A stretch of DNA of 17,346 nucleotides from an uncultured Parasphingopyxis sp. (GTDB taxonomy: Bacteria > Pseudomonadota > Alphaproteobacteria > Sphingomonadales > Sphingomonadaceae), in contig CAJQMX010000304.1 of the NCBI GenBank assembly GCA_905479515.1, positions 1-17,346 on the forward strand. Direction: 5' to 3'. This document shows, piece by piece, positions 1 to 7,946 of the stretch. The notes below the pieces were generated by a model. The model ran no database searches and was not told the origin of the DNA. It was given only the letters and a program-made list of their open reading frames with translations. The stretch's first letter is position 1. Each line of letters starts with the position of its first letter. A program made the position numbers and the translations under genes.

Positions 1-75
1 GCGATCTCCGCGCAGCGCCTCAAGCGCCACCTGCGCCTTGAAATTGTCGGTGAACTTGCGTCTCTTTCGTCCCAT
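1..75 (-). CDS. IS3-family transposase OrfA, N-terminal fragment
   Basis: The frame starts at an ATG (73-75) and continues out of the window, giving 25 residues that begin MGRKRRKFTDNFKAQVALEA. This basic start followed by F-K-A-Q-V-A-L-E-A-L-R-G is the hallmark of the helix-turn-helix OrfA protein of IS3-family elements, which binds the terminal repeats and is joined to OrfB by programmed frameshifting in complete copies. A ribosome-binding site (AAGGGA) lies 9 bases upstream, inside a small hairpin at 81-104. The inverted-repeat tip lies at 141, consistent with a true element end. Whether the remainder is intact cannot be seen. Confidence 0.8.
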   Translation of the reverse strand, partial: MGRKRRKFTDNFKAQVALEALRGDR

Positions 76-80
76 GTTGG

Positions 81-104
81 ATATCCCTTACTCGTTCGGG
101 ATAT
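81..104 (-). promoter_or_regulatory. Hairpin covering the transposase ribosome-binding site
   Basis: ATATCCC (81-87) and GGGATAT (98-104) form perfect 7-bp arms around a 10-base loop. On the minus strand the 3' arm contains the GGGA of the orfA ribosome-binding site, so in RNA the hairpin would hide that site. Hairpins masking transposase initiation are known in other IS families; the role here is inferred. Confidence 0.4.
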
Positions 105-115
105 ACCTTAGCTCA

Positions 116-141
116 CTGTTCAGTTTTCTGGGACCAGCTCA
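116..141 (-). repeat. Terminal inverted repeat (left end) of the IS3-family element
   Basis: Read on the minus strand from 141, the sequence begins TGAGCTGGTCCCAGAAAACT, matching the usual TG start and GGTCCCAGAAAA core of IS3-family tips. The partner end lies outside the window, so the exact repeat length is estimated. Confidence 0.65.
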
Positions 142-247
142 CCGCATCTCTTCCGCAATTCATCCGCATATCTGGCACAACATATCACGCGACGTTGTGA
201 CATGGGCTGCCCATGAAGGGCGGCCCGATCAACGGAGCCTTCATGTC

Positions 248-370
248 ATGCAGACCCTATCCATACCGAAATTCACCCTATTGATAAGCATCGCCTTGCT
301 CGCGGGATTAGATATCCAAACGATTTTGATCTTGCTGAGCGCGTTATACACTGTGATTGAAGAGCGTTAA
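248..370 (+). CDS. Possible 40-residue small membrane protein
   Basis: This plus-strand frame lies between the insertion-sequence tip and the 3' end of the multicopper oxidase gene, pointing towards the latter. It encodes 40 residues, mostly one or two hydrophobic helices (KFTLLISIALLAGLDIQ and TILILLSALYTVIEER). A GGAG stretch 10 bases upstream could serve as ribosome-binding site for the ATG at 248. The same frame is open further upstream through the insertion-sequence end, so this could also be the tail of a gene cut by the element. I do not recognise the protein. The remainder of 142-391 shows nothing else I can support. Confidence 0.25.
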   Translation: MQTLSIPKFTLLISIALLAGLDIQTILILLSALYTVIEER

Positions 371-391
371 TTAGTGAGGCCCAAAGCATCG

Positions 392-1894
392 TCAGGCTTC
401 CACGGTGAATTGACCCATCATACCAGCATCCTCATGTTCGAGAATATGGCAGTGATACATGTAAGGCGTGTTTGGGTCGCTATAGTCGGAAAATGCGAGC
501 AGAAGTCGAACCGTTTCGCCAGGTGAGACAAGAACGGTATCCTTCAACCCGCTTTCGGCCGCCGACGGTGGACGACCGTTTCGGTCAAGTATCCTGAATT
601 GTACATCATGGATGTGGAATGGGTGTGCCATCGTCGAGGTGTTCTCAATGTGCCAGATTTCGCTGGTGTCCAGTTTTACCCGTTCATCAATCCGGGTCAT
701 ATCCATTGTCTTACCATTGATCGTAAAACCTCCTCCCATCATCCCCATCGGCATGTTCATGACAAATCTGCGCGTTCGAACCGCGGTGGCTGGATTGGGT
801 CTAGGCAATTGTAGCAGTTTCCCCGGCACCGGCTCGGCTGATCGCCGCGTAGGCGCTGGCAGCAGCGATAGAACCGGCAACTCTGGACCCGACCCTCGCA
901 TTTGGCGGTTGCCCATCCGGCCTCTCATCATGCGCCCGCCCATCATCGAATTCTGGACTGGATGGGCGACAAGCTGAGCGGGCTGACCGTTGCTGAGGTC
1001 AACGAGAATCTCTGCACGCTCACCAGGAGAGAGGATAATATCTGTCAGAGGCACCGGTGCCGCTAGCAGACCGCCATCGCTGGCAATTTGGCGCATGCTG
1101 CGACCATCATTGAATGAAAATCTGTAGATGCGGGCGTTCGATCCGTTCAGGAGGCGCAGCCGAAGCAGGTCGGTTGTATATTCAAATACAGGGTCGATCA
1201 CGCCATTCACGAGAAGCGTATCTCCGAGCATACCCATCATCAAAGTATGCATCGAGGTGCCATAAATAAGCTGACCATCACGCTGGAAGGCGCGATCTTG
1301 AACAATCAAAGGCAGGTCGGTTACGCCATACTCGCTTGGCAAATCCAGTGCGTCGCTTTCTTCTTCGCGAACATAGATCGGTCCGGCCAGCCCGCGATAG
1401 ACTTGCGGGCCTGAGCGTTTATGCGCGTGCGAATGGTACCAGTAGAGTCCACCTCTCTGGCGAACGACGAACTGAGCTGACCAAGTTTCGCCGGGGGCAA
1501 TTGCCTGATGCGGATTGCCGTCGAACCTCGCTGGCAAGTGAAAGCCATGCCAATGAAGTGTCGCCGTTTCATCGAGCGCGTTGTGGACATTTAGTTTGAC
1601 GCTTTCACCCGACTGCATCTCAAGCAATGAGCCAAGATACGGTTGATTGATCCCGATTGTCTCGGTTTGCAAACCTTCCAAGAAATTCGAGGTGCCCGTC
1701 TGAAGCTGGAGATCATAAACTGTTTCAGCCCCCTTCCGCGTTCCTTTAAGTATTTCAGGCAGTTTGAAGGAGGATTGGACCGATGATGCTGAGGGCCCCG
1801 CATGGCTTCTCAAGTTAGATAGCAGGGATAGGCCGCCGACGGTTGCAACCGCTGCACCACCGAGTCCCCAGAGTGTTTGTCTTCTTGTCGGCAT
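392..1894 (-). CDS. cueO: CueO-like multicopper oxidase (periplasmic Cu(I) oxidase)
   Basis: This 500-residue protein should oxidise toxic Cu(I) to Cu(II) in the periplasm using oxygen. It opens with a twin-arginine signal (PTRRQTLWGLGG, residues 2-13) followed by a hydrophobic stretch, so export by Tat is expected. All four copper-ligand motifs are present: HWHG (114-117), HSH (154-156), HPFHIHDVQF (424-433) and HCHILEHEDAGMM (481-493). The last is very close to CueO, including the axial-Met region. Short Met-rich runs (317-332 and 379-386) recall the Cu(I)-binding Met-rich insert of CueO, but are shorter. The start at 1894 is chosen because it precedes the Tat signal and has GAGG about 10 bases upstream. 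An in-frame ATG at 2017 would add 41 unlikely residues. It follows the DUF6629 gene on the same strand after a gap of about 230 bp. Confidence 0.9.
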   Translation of the reverse strand: MPTRRQTLWGLGGAAVATVGGLSLLSNLRSHAGPSASSVQSSFKLPEILKGTRKGAETVYDLQLQTGTSNFLEGLQTETIGINQPYLGSLLEMQSGESVKLNVHNALDETATLHWHGFHLPARFDGNPHQAIAPGETWSAQFVVRQRGGLYWYHSHAHKRSGPQVYRGLAGPIYVREEESDALDLPSEYGVTDLPLIVQDRAFQRDGQLIYGTSMHTLMMGMLGDTLLVNGVIDPVFEYTTDLLRLRLLNGSNARIYRFSFNDGRSMRQIASDGGLLAAPVPLTDIILSPGERAEILVDLSNGQPAQLVAHPVQNSMMGGRMMRGRMGNRQMRGSGPELPVLSLLPAPTRRSAEPVPGKLLQLPRPNPATAVRTRRFVMNMPMGMMGGGFTINGKTMDMTRIDERVKLDTSEIWHIENTSTMAHPFHIHDVQFRILDRNGRPPSAAESGLKDTVLVSPGETVRLLLAFSDYSDPNTPYMYHCHILEHEDAGMMGQFTVEA

Positions 1895-2124
1895 GAGTAT
1901 TGGTCCTCTCAGACAAGGAGCAAACTGATATACGGTGTCGGCCTTGTGGACGCGATCGGAAATTCTGGAGCGCTCCAAAAACCAGTTCTTTAGCTTCTGA
2001 TTTGTATTACGCGACATCTCGCGCGCCCCCTCGGAAAACGATTTGTGATGCGTTTCTGTTTCGCGAATGAGCGCTTCAAAATCCCCGGCCGATATTGGAG
2101 GGACCAGCGGTTATCTCTAAGACC
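1895..2124 (-). other. Spacer between the DUF6629 gene and the multicopper oxidase gene
   Basis: No conserved gene is recognised in these 230 bp. The frame of the oxidase gene stays open upstream to about 2090, with one possible ATG at 2017 that has its own GGGGG stretch 8 bases upstream. The residues it would add are charged, contain HHKSFSEGAREM before the ATG, and do not resemble an export signal. I see no copy of the ATACCC/GGGTAT operator here, so the oxidase is probably not under that control. No convincing promoter was found. Confidence 0.4.
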
Positions 2125-2817
2125 TCATACGGCCTCGAATGAACCTTCTAAGCGGCGTTGCGGCGCGCCATCGCCCTTGAACATCATCCAGACGAGATAG
2201 AATGACATTAAAGCACCGCCGAAACAAAAGACTGACACATAGGCGTATGCAAAGAAGGTATAGGTGGTGATGAGCACACCCAGCGCCAGCAGGCCAAAGA
2301 TGCGCACACCGCGCACGGATGATAGCAACAACGGCAAGATCACGACCGATATATAGATTGCATAAGTGACTTCTCGGCGGCCAACAAAGTCCAGCAGCTC
2401 AGTACCTTCATAGATGATCACGTGCGAGAGGAAGCGCGTGTTGAGCCAATCCGCATGCGCGAAGTAAGGCACATATTGCAAGGCGCCGAGCATCGCGCCG
2501 ACAATCACGAATATGAGGAAGTAGGGCTTTCGCTTCGCCGGCTCCAAGGCGAAAGTCGAGACCGGGATCCAGACAGGCCATGCGAGCCAGGAAAAGAACA
2601 TATAACTGAGTGAAGCGGTGGCAATGAGCTCGGTATTCTGGCCGGCGCCGGCAACCCAGACAACGCCTTCAGCAAGCTGTTGCAGTCCGAACAGGAGTGG
2701 CAGGGTTGCCAGTGGCAAATAACGCCGGTCGCCCCGCCAGGCCTGGCGCATGCTAAGCGCGCCTGCCGGGATAAGCCCTGCGGCGGCGATGAAACTGACT
2801 TCTGCTGATAGGCACAT
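2125..2817 (-). CDS. DUF6629-family multi-pass membrane protein
   Basis: This 230-residue protein begins MCLSAEVSFIAAAGLIPAGA, the opening typical of DUF6629 membrane proteins (MCFSA-SF). About seven hydrophobic segments span the chain, including residues 5-21, 33-55, 65-90, 98-115, 150-168, 172-192 and 195-215, so it is an inner-membrane protein. No biochemical function is established for the family, and I see no catalytic or metal-binding motif. GAGG lies about 9 bases before the ATG. It starts only 32 bases after the stop of ybhR and may be the last gene of that operon. Whether it contributes to efflux or metal resistance is not shown by the sequence. Confidence 0.7.
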   Translation of the reverse strand: MCLSAEVSFIAAAGLIPAGALSMRQAWRGDRRYLPLATLPLLFGLQQLAEGVVWVAGAGQNTELIATASLSYMFFSWLAWPVWIPVSTFALEPAKRKPYFLIFVIVGAMLGALQYVPYFAHADWLNTRFLSHVIIYEGTELLDFVGRREVTYAIYISVVILPLLLSSVRGVRIFGLLALGVLITTYTFFAYAYVSVFCFGGALMSFYLVWMMFKGDGAPQRRLEGSFEAV

Positions 2818-2849
2818 ATTTTTGGTCCTCTTGATTGCTTAATTTTGGG

Positions 2850-3956
2850 TCAGGACACGCGCCTGCGAAACAGCCAGGCGCCTGCGGTAAGGGTCACGAC
2901 AGCGATAACCGCCATGGGCCAGGTATGGTGGAAGAAGAGTTCAGCTGGCGCGTCCTTCATATAGACGGCCTTGCTGATCACGATGAAATGCATGATCGGA
3001 TTGGACTCGTTCAAAGCTTGGAGCCAATCGGGCATATTGGCGACCGGGGTTGCATACCCTGACAATAGGACAGCTGGCATCATGTAGATGAAAAGACCGA
3101 TGATCGCCTGTTGCTGTGTTGCTGCGAGCGAAGAGATAAACAGACCAATCCCGATGATCGCGGCGAGATAGATGATCATACTGGCATAAAGCAGAAGCAG
3201 AGACCCGCGCAGGGGAACATCCAGAACCAGCCAGCCAAGGATCAGCATTGCTGTCGCGCTTGCCAGGGCGATCATCAGAGCCGGCACCGCCTTGCCGATC
3301 AGAATCTCTGTTGGCCTGAGCGGCGACACAAGCAGCTGCTCGAATGTACCAAGTTCGCGCTCGCGTGCGATGGACAGGGCCGAGACCATGAACCCGACAA
3401 TCGCGGTCAGGACGGCAAACAGCGCTGGTACGGCTGACCAAAGCGGATCGAGATTTGGATTGTACCAAACACGGGTCACGACCTTGGTGAGGGTCGGCAC
3501 ACCGAGCGCGGTCGCTTGATCTTCGTTGAAATCCTGGACGATCCGCCCAGAATAACCTGCAAGGATTTGGGCGGCGTTGGAGGCGCGGCCATCCAGAATG
3601 AGCTGTACGTTCGCTGGTTCACCGCGCTCCAATTGCCGGGAAAAGTCCGGACCGATCCTCAAGACCAAATCGACCGAACGAGAATCAATTGCCGCGGCGA
3701 TATCGGCGTCGCGACGCAGATAGAGAATTTCTTCAAACGTCGGTGAACCCTCGAATCTGCTGATCAGTTCTCGCGCCTCGACGCCGCGATCCTGGGTGTA
3801 CACGCCGAGCGTGACGCTGGAGATTTCCTGGGTGATGGCGAAGGCGTAAATCACCAGAAGGAAAGGCGGCGAAAACAGCACGACCCAGCGAGTTTGCGGG
3901 TCGCGGGCGCTGGCGAGAAGCTCCTTGATAATGAGAGACCAGATGCGTTGAAACAT
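2850..3956 (-). CDS. ybhR: ABC-2 type exporter permease, YbhR-like
   Basis: At 368 residues this matches the length of E. coli YbhR. It has the ABC-2 exporter layout: one N-terminal membrane helix (about 24-42), a large periplasmic domain (43-165), then five hydrophobic helices (about 174-196, 223-246, 250-275, 282-300 and 345-363). The conserved cytoplasmic stretch RERELGTFEQLLVSP lies at 198-212, where the ATPase couples. It would pair with YbhS as the transmembrane half of the exporter driven by YbhF, with YbhG as the periplasmic adaptor. The E. coli system has been linked to drug and cation efflux; the substrate here is unknown. It begins 4 bases after the ybhS stop, so the two are co-translated. 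The DUF6629 gene follows. Confidence 0.88.
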   Translation of the reverse strand: MFQRIWSLIIKELLASARDPQTRWVVLFSPPFLLVIYAFAITQEISSVTLGVYTQDRGVEARELISRFEGSPTFEEILYLRRDADIAAAIDSRSVDLVLRIGPDFSRQLERGEPANVQLILDGRASNAAQILAGYSGRIVQDFNEDQATALGVPTLTKVVTRVWYNPNLDPLWSAVPALFAVLTAIVGFMVSALSIARERELGTFEQLLVSPLRPTEILIGKAVPALMIALASATAMLILGWLVLDVPLRGSLLLLYASMIIYLAAIIGIGLFISSLAATQQQAIIGLFIYMMPAVLLSGYATPVANMPDWLQALNESNPIMHFIVISKAVYMKDAPAELFFHHTWPMAVIAVVTLTAGAWLFRRRVS

Positions 3957-3960
3957 GCCG

Positions 3961-5103
3961 CTATTCCAGACGCGTGCGCGTGGTCAGCGCCGTGAGAGCG
4001 AAGATGATGAGCGCAAACACGCCGAGCCCAATCAGATCCGGAACGATAACGCTCCAGACGTCGCCTGCGAGAAACTCAGTTTGCAAGGTCGAGACATAGT
4101 ATCGGGCGGGGACGCCATAGCTGATCAGGCGCAATGCGAGCGGCATGCTGTCAATTTCGAATACGAAGTTCGAAAAATAGAAAGCCGGTAGGAAGGCGGT
4201 TAAAACTGAGGTTTGCGCGGCGACCAGTTGGTTGCGGGTCAAGGTAGAGATCAGAAGGCCCTGACCGAGCGAGCACAGCATGAAGAGCGATGAGGACAGA
4301 ATGAGCACGGCGAGCGAACCCCGAAACGGCACGCCGAACAAAAGCACGGCTGTGATGACCGCGAGCGCCATGGAGCCCAGCCCGAGCAGGAAGTATGGCA
4401 CCAGTTTGCCAATCAGCAGCTCCAAGATACCAACCGGCGTCGCGAGCAATGCCTCCATCGTGCCACGCTCCCATTCGCGTGCGACGACCAGGGCGGTGAG
4501 GAGCGCGCCAATCGTTGTCAGAATGATCGCAATCGATCCTGGCACGAGATAGTTTCGGCTCGAAATCTCCGGATTGAACCAGACTTGCGGTTCCAGCTGC
4601 ACACTTGGCGCCAGGGCCGGTCGTCCACGGCTGATCCATTCCTGTTCCAGCCAGTTGGCCCATAGGAGCTCGACATAACCACTGACCAGATATGCCGTGT
4701 TCGGATCACCGCCGTCCACGATAACCTGAATAGGCGCGCCTTCGGCCCGAAACGCTTTCTCCGCGAAATCAGCTTGCAGTACGATTAACCCATCCAATTC
4801 GCCAAGTGTCAGCGCGCGCTCGAACAGGCGACGATCCGGGCCCGTTTCGACCTCGAACAGGGTTGAGTTTTCAAGCGAGGCTTGGAAGCTCGCAGTTTCC
4901 GATGACTGCTGCTCAACCACCAATGCGACATCAAGTTGGCGTGGATCAAAGGTTACGCCATAGCCGAACAGGAAGAGAAGCAAGAGCGGCATCACGCCCG
5001 CGATCAAGACGGAACTCGGGTCGCGCAGAACCTGGCGCGACTCCTTTACGATCAGGCCGGTCAGACGTCGCCACCGCAGCGCAAGGGGTTCGCGGTCCTT
5101 CAT
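3961..5103 (-). CDS. ybhS: ABC-2 type exporter permease, YbhS-like
   Basis: This 380-residue protein is close in length to E. coli YbhS. An N-terminal helix (about 33-50) is followed by a periplasmic domain (51-185) and five C-terminal helices (about 187-207, 228-256, 264-288, 297-315 and 352-372). The conserved coupling stretch REWERGTMEALLATPVGILE is at 209-228, and WFNPE at 175-179 matches a position common in this permease family. The ATG overlaps the stop codon of ybhF (ATGA, 5100-5103), and the stop lies 4 bases before the ybhR start, so the permease pair is stoichiometrically coupled to its ATPase. The exported substrate cannot be read from the sequence. Confidence 0.88.
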   Translation of the reverse strand: MKDREPLALRWRRLTGLIVKESRQVLRDPSSVLIAGVMPLLLLFLFGYGVTFDPRQLDVALVVEQQSSETASFQASLENSTLFEVETGPDRRLFERALTLGELDGLIVLQADFAEKAFRAEGAPIQVIVDGGDPNTAYLVSGYVELLWANWLEQEWISRGRPALAPSVQLEPQVWFNPEISSRNYLVPGSIAIILTTIGALLTALVVAREWERGTMEALLATPVGILELLIGKLVPYFLLGLGSMALAVITAVLLFGVPFRGSLAVLILSSSLFMLCSLGQGLLISTLTRNQLVAAQTSVLTAFLPAFYFSNFVFEIDSMPLALRLISYGVPARYYVSTLQTEFLAGDVWSVIVPDLIGLGVFALIIFALTALTTRTRLE

Positions 5104-6839
5104 CCCGCCTCGCGCTCTCGATCACTCTGCTCAACCAGCGCAATGAACGCGTCCTCAAGCGTTGGGTCCATCATGCCGCTTGCGCGGGCGCGGTCTTTCA
5201 ACTCATCAGGTGAGCCACTGGCGATCATCTTGCTGCGATAAATAAGCGCCATCCGATCGCAATATTCCGCCTCATCCAGGAAGTGCGTTGTCACCATGAT
5301 CGTGACGCCATTGGCGACCATCGCATTGATATGGGTCCAGAACTCTCGCCGGGTGCGTGGATCAACACCGGATGTCGGCTCATCAAGGAAAAGGACATCC
5401 GGTTCGTGCATAACCGCGCAGGCGAGCGCCAGGCGTTGTTTATAGCCAAGCGGCAGCCCCATGGCGTTGACATCCAGCCTGTCAGCAAACCCGAACGTCT
5501 CAATCATTTGAGAGATGGCGTCTTTGCGGGATTTGCCTGTCAGGCCATAAACACCAGCAAAAAAATCGAGGTTCTGCTGAACGCTAAGATCGCCATAGAG
5601 CGAGAATTTTTGAGCCATATAGCCGATCCGGCCGCGCGCCTTGCTTGGGGCGTTTTGCAAATCAAGGCCAACCACACGGGCCGAGCCCTCGCTCGGCTGG
5701 AGCAAACCGCACAGCATTTTGAACGTGGTCGACTTGCCAGCGCCATTGGGTCCAATCAGGCCAAAGATTTCACCGCGCCCCACTTCGAAGCTGATATTAT
5801 CAGCAGCTGTGAAATCCCCGAACCGCCGCGTTAGCGCACGCGCCTCGACCACCTGATTCATAGTATGTTCGGCGCTATCCTCTCGATTGGCAAAAGGTGA
5901 GGTCGCGCGAAATCCACCGCCGATCAGATCCATGAAGGCATCTTCAAACCGCGGCGGGATTTGCGAGATTTCAGCTGCTAGGCCCGCGTTCAGCGGCGCG
6001 AGATTTGGCGGATCGGCACCTTCGGCCATGACCAGACGCACGCGGCTTCCCTGGATAACGCCGTCAATCACGGTTGCCAGCTTTGTTGCTTCGCTTAGGA
6101 CTTCGCGGCGATCGGTGTCGATATGCCGGATCTGGTAGGTGCGACCGGCGACCCGGTCTGTGAGGTCTTGCGGCGAGCCTGCATAAAGCAAGGCGCCTTC
6201 ATTCAGGAGCAGCACGCGGGCGCATTGTTCAGCTTCATCTAAATAGGCCGTGCTCCAGACGACGCCAATCCCCTGATCGACCAGTTCATAGACCATGCGC
6301 CAAAGCTCTCGCCGGGAGATCGGATCGACGCCAACGCTTGGTTCGTCAAGCAACAGCAAGTCGGGTTTCTTGATGAGGGCGCAGGCAAGGCCAAGCTTTT
6401 GCTTCATACCGCCGGAAAGCGCTCCAGCCAGCCGGTTTGTAAAAGGTGCGAGGCCTGTAAATCCCAAAAGCCGCTCGAAGGCCTCTTCGCGGTCTGACCC
6501 TAGAACTGACCGCAGATCAGCGTACAGCGTCAGGTTTTCCTGGACGCTCAGATCTTCGTAGAGCCCAAACCGCTGGGGCATATAGGACACAATCCGGTGA
6601 ACCGCTCCGCTATCCGTGACAGGATCCAGACCGTTGACAGTGATCTTACCTGTTGAGGGAACCAGTAAGCCTGCGATCAGACGCAGCAATGTGGTTTTTC
6701 CAGCCCCATCGGGACCAACCAGACCAGTGACTTCCCCTGCATTGAAATGGGCCGTAACAGAATCGAGCGCCGCAAGGGCGCCCTTATCAAAGCGCTTGCT
6801 GAGTTGATCTATCTGGATCAGCGGGCCCGGCACGCTCAA
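5100..6839 (-). CDS. ybhF: Tandem ABC transporter ATPase, YbhF-like
   Basis: This cytoplasmic protein of 579 residues has two ATP-binding domains in one chain and matches the size of E. coli YbhF. Domain 1 (about 6-310) has Walker A GPDGAGKTT (42-50), signature LSGGMKQ (141-147) and Walker B LLLLDEP (161-167). Domain 2 (about 331-575) has Walker A GPNGAGKST (363-371), Walker B LFLDEP (483-488) and switch His519. Domain 1 has Ala198 where the switch His should be, and domain 2 has LPLGYKQ (462-468) in place of LSGG, so one composite ATP site looks weakened. The start is TTG at 6837-6839, overlapping the ybhG stop (TTGA). It would power export through YbhS and YbhR. Confidence 0.9.
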   Translation of the reverse strand: MSVPGPLIQIDQLSKRFDKGALAALDSVTAHFNAGEVTGLVGPDGAGKTTLLRLIAGLLVPSTGKITVNGLDPVTDSGAVHRIVSYMPQRFGLYEDLSVQENLTLYADLRSVLGSDREEAFERLLGFTGLAPFTNRLAGALSGGMKQKLGLACALIKKPDLLLLDEPSVGVDPISRRELWRMVYELVDQGIGVVWSTAYLDEAEQCARVLLLNEGALLYAGSPQDLTDRVAGRTYQIRHIDTDRREVLSEATKLATVIDGVIQGSRVRLVMAEGADPPNLAPLNAGLAAEISQIPPRFEDAFMDLIGGGFRATSPFANREDSAEHTMNQVVEARALTRRFGDFTAADNISFEVGRGEIFGLIGPNGAGKSTTFKMLCGLLQPSEGSARVVGLDLQNAPSKARGRIGYMAQKFSLYGDLSVQQNLDFFAGVYGLTGKSRKDAISQMIETFGFADRLDVNAMGLPLGYKQRLALACAVMHEPDVLFLDEPTSGVDPRTRREFWTHINAMVANGVTIMVTTHFLDEAEYCDRMALIYRSKMIASGSPDELKDRARASGMMDPTLEDAFIALVEQSDREREAG

Positions 6840-7837
6840 ACATCCCGGTCGGGGCTGAGCATGACTGTAACCGGCATGCCCTGTTTCAGGCGGTGTTCTG
6901 GATCTTCAACGATGATGCGCACGCGGTAGACAAGGCTGGTTCGCAATGACCGGGTTTCGACCGTCTTTGGCGTGAACTCGGCGACCGGCGAAATGAACCC
7001 GATTTGGCCTGTGTAGACGCGTCCGGAGTCGGTGCGCACCTCAGCGTCCATACCGGCCTGGATGAAATCAAGATCTGGCTCTTCAATATAGGCGCGCACC
7101 CAGACCGGCGAGGTCAAGGTTAAGGTATAAATGGTTTCCCCTGCGCCGATGATTGCGCCCGGCTCGCGAACACGTGTCAAAATGATGCCTTCATTTGGGG
7201 CGGTCAGCATCGTATCGGCGACGCGTTGCTCAGCCAGGGCGCGAGCGGCTTGTTCGGCGGCCAGCACCGAACGCGCCTGATCGATATCCTCAGAGCGCGG
7301 TCCAATGCGCGCCAACTCCAAGCTTTTTGCGGCGGCGTCACGCTGCGCAATGGCCGCGCCATGCCGCGCTTCGGCTTCCTCATGTGCCTGGTGTGAGGCG
7401 ATATCTCGCTCGGCAAGAAACTCCTGTCGCGACAGGGTGGTTTCAGCGACGGTCAGAGCCGCTTCTGCTTCGGCGAGCTGCGCTTCAGCTTGCGCGATTT
7501 CCTGGGGTCGGGAGCCGGCGAGCAAAACGTTGAGCGCAGCTTGAGACCGCGCAACCCGCGCTTGCGCGAGTTTCACCTCATTTTCATAGTCAATCGGCTC
7601 GAGTTTTGCGACAACTGCACCCGCAGCGACCTTGTCGCCCTCATCGACCATCATTTCGGCGAGGCGCCCGGGAACTTTGAAACCCAGATTGACCTGGCGC
7701 ACATCGACATTTCCGAACACTTCGATATGGCCGCGCTCTTCATGGGGGTTGCGTAGCTGTGTCCAGCCGACAATCGCGGCAGCGAGGAAGACGATGGCGA
7801 TGCCGATCAGACCATAGCGTTTTACCATATTGGTCAT
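6836..7837 (-). CDS. ybhG: HlyD-family periplasmic adaptor, YbhG-like
   Basis: This 333-residue membrane-fusion protein would link the YbhFSR exporter to the outer membrane or periplasm. It has an N-terminal membrane anchor (about 8-26), a lipoyl-like half-domain (38-80, with VNLGFKVPGRL), a long Ala/Glu-rich coiled-coil hairpin (85-205), the second lipoyl half (207-235) and a beta-barrel region (240-330, with SPVWVRAYIEE). Length and pattern match E. coli YbhG. The start at 7837 is preferred because GGGGG lies about 5 bases and GAGGA about 12 bases upstream. The ATG at 7849 directly abuts GAGGA with no spacer. Its stop overlaps the TTG start of ybhF. No TetR-type cecR neighbour, as found in E. 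coli, is present. Confidence 0.88.
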   Translation of the reverse strand: MTNMVKRYGLIGIAIVFLAAAIVGWTQLRNPHEERGHIEVFGNVDVRQVNLGFKVPGRLAEMMVDEGDKVAAGAVVAKLEPIDYENEVKLAQARVARSQAALNVLLAGSRPQEIAQAEAQLAEAEAALTVAETTLSRQEFLAERDIASHQAHEEAEARHGAAIAQRDAAAKSLELARIGPRSEDIDQARSVLAAEQAARALAEQRVADTMLTAPNEGIILTRVREPGAIIGAGETIYTLTLTSPVWVRAYIEEPDLDFIQAGMDAEVRTDSGRVYTGQIGFISPVAEFTPKTVETRSLRTSLVYRVRIIVEDPEHRLKQGMPVTVMLSPDRDV

Positions 7838-7946
7838 TTGTGCCCCCATTCCTCAATAATACGCGTGGCCGAGTTCCTTCCCTTATAGGCGCAGGCGCGC
7901 GCCAAACATTTCAGGTGTAACTGTATTGAAGCGCGTGTGGGGGGTC
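7838..7946 (-). other. Intergenic region upstream of the ybhGFSR-like operon
   Basis: About 110 bp separate the channel-like gene from ybhG. A perfect 10-bp palindrome GGCGCGCGCC lies near 7895-7904, followed downstream on the minus strand by TATAAG, a possible -10 box. I find no good -35 at standard spacing, so a promoter here is only suggested. Transcription could equally continue from the upstream gene. Confidence 0.25.

Larger units (their letters stand above)
1..141 (-). mobile_element. Terminal part of an IS3-family insertion sequence (left end with start of orfA)
   Basis: On the minus strand the element begins at about position 141 with TGAGCTGGTCCCAG, a terminus typical of IS3-family elements, which start with TG and carry a GGTCCCAGAAAA-like stretch. 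About 65 bases further in, a transposase orfA reading frame begins and runs off the window edge. Only one end is visible, so neither the full length nor the target-site duplication can be checked. The bases next to the tip (142-144, ccg) would be part of any 3-bp duplication. The element sits about 250 bp beyond the 3' end of the multicopper oxidase gene. Confidence 0.8.

Noticed and set aside
1225..1235. An ATACCC half-site inside the oxidase gene
   Set aside because: No GGGTAT partner lies at the right spacing and it is within coding sequence, so it is not counted as a third operator.
1895..2017. N-terminal extension of the multicopper oxidase from an ATG at 2017
   Set aside because: The added 41 residues would bury the twin-arginine signal, and the ATG at 1894 has its own ribosome-binding site. 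The GGGGG before 2017 is noted but not enough.
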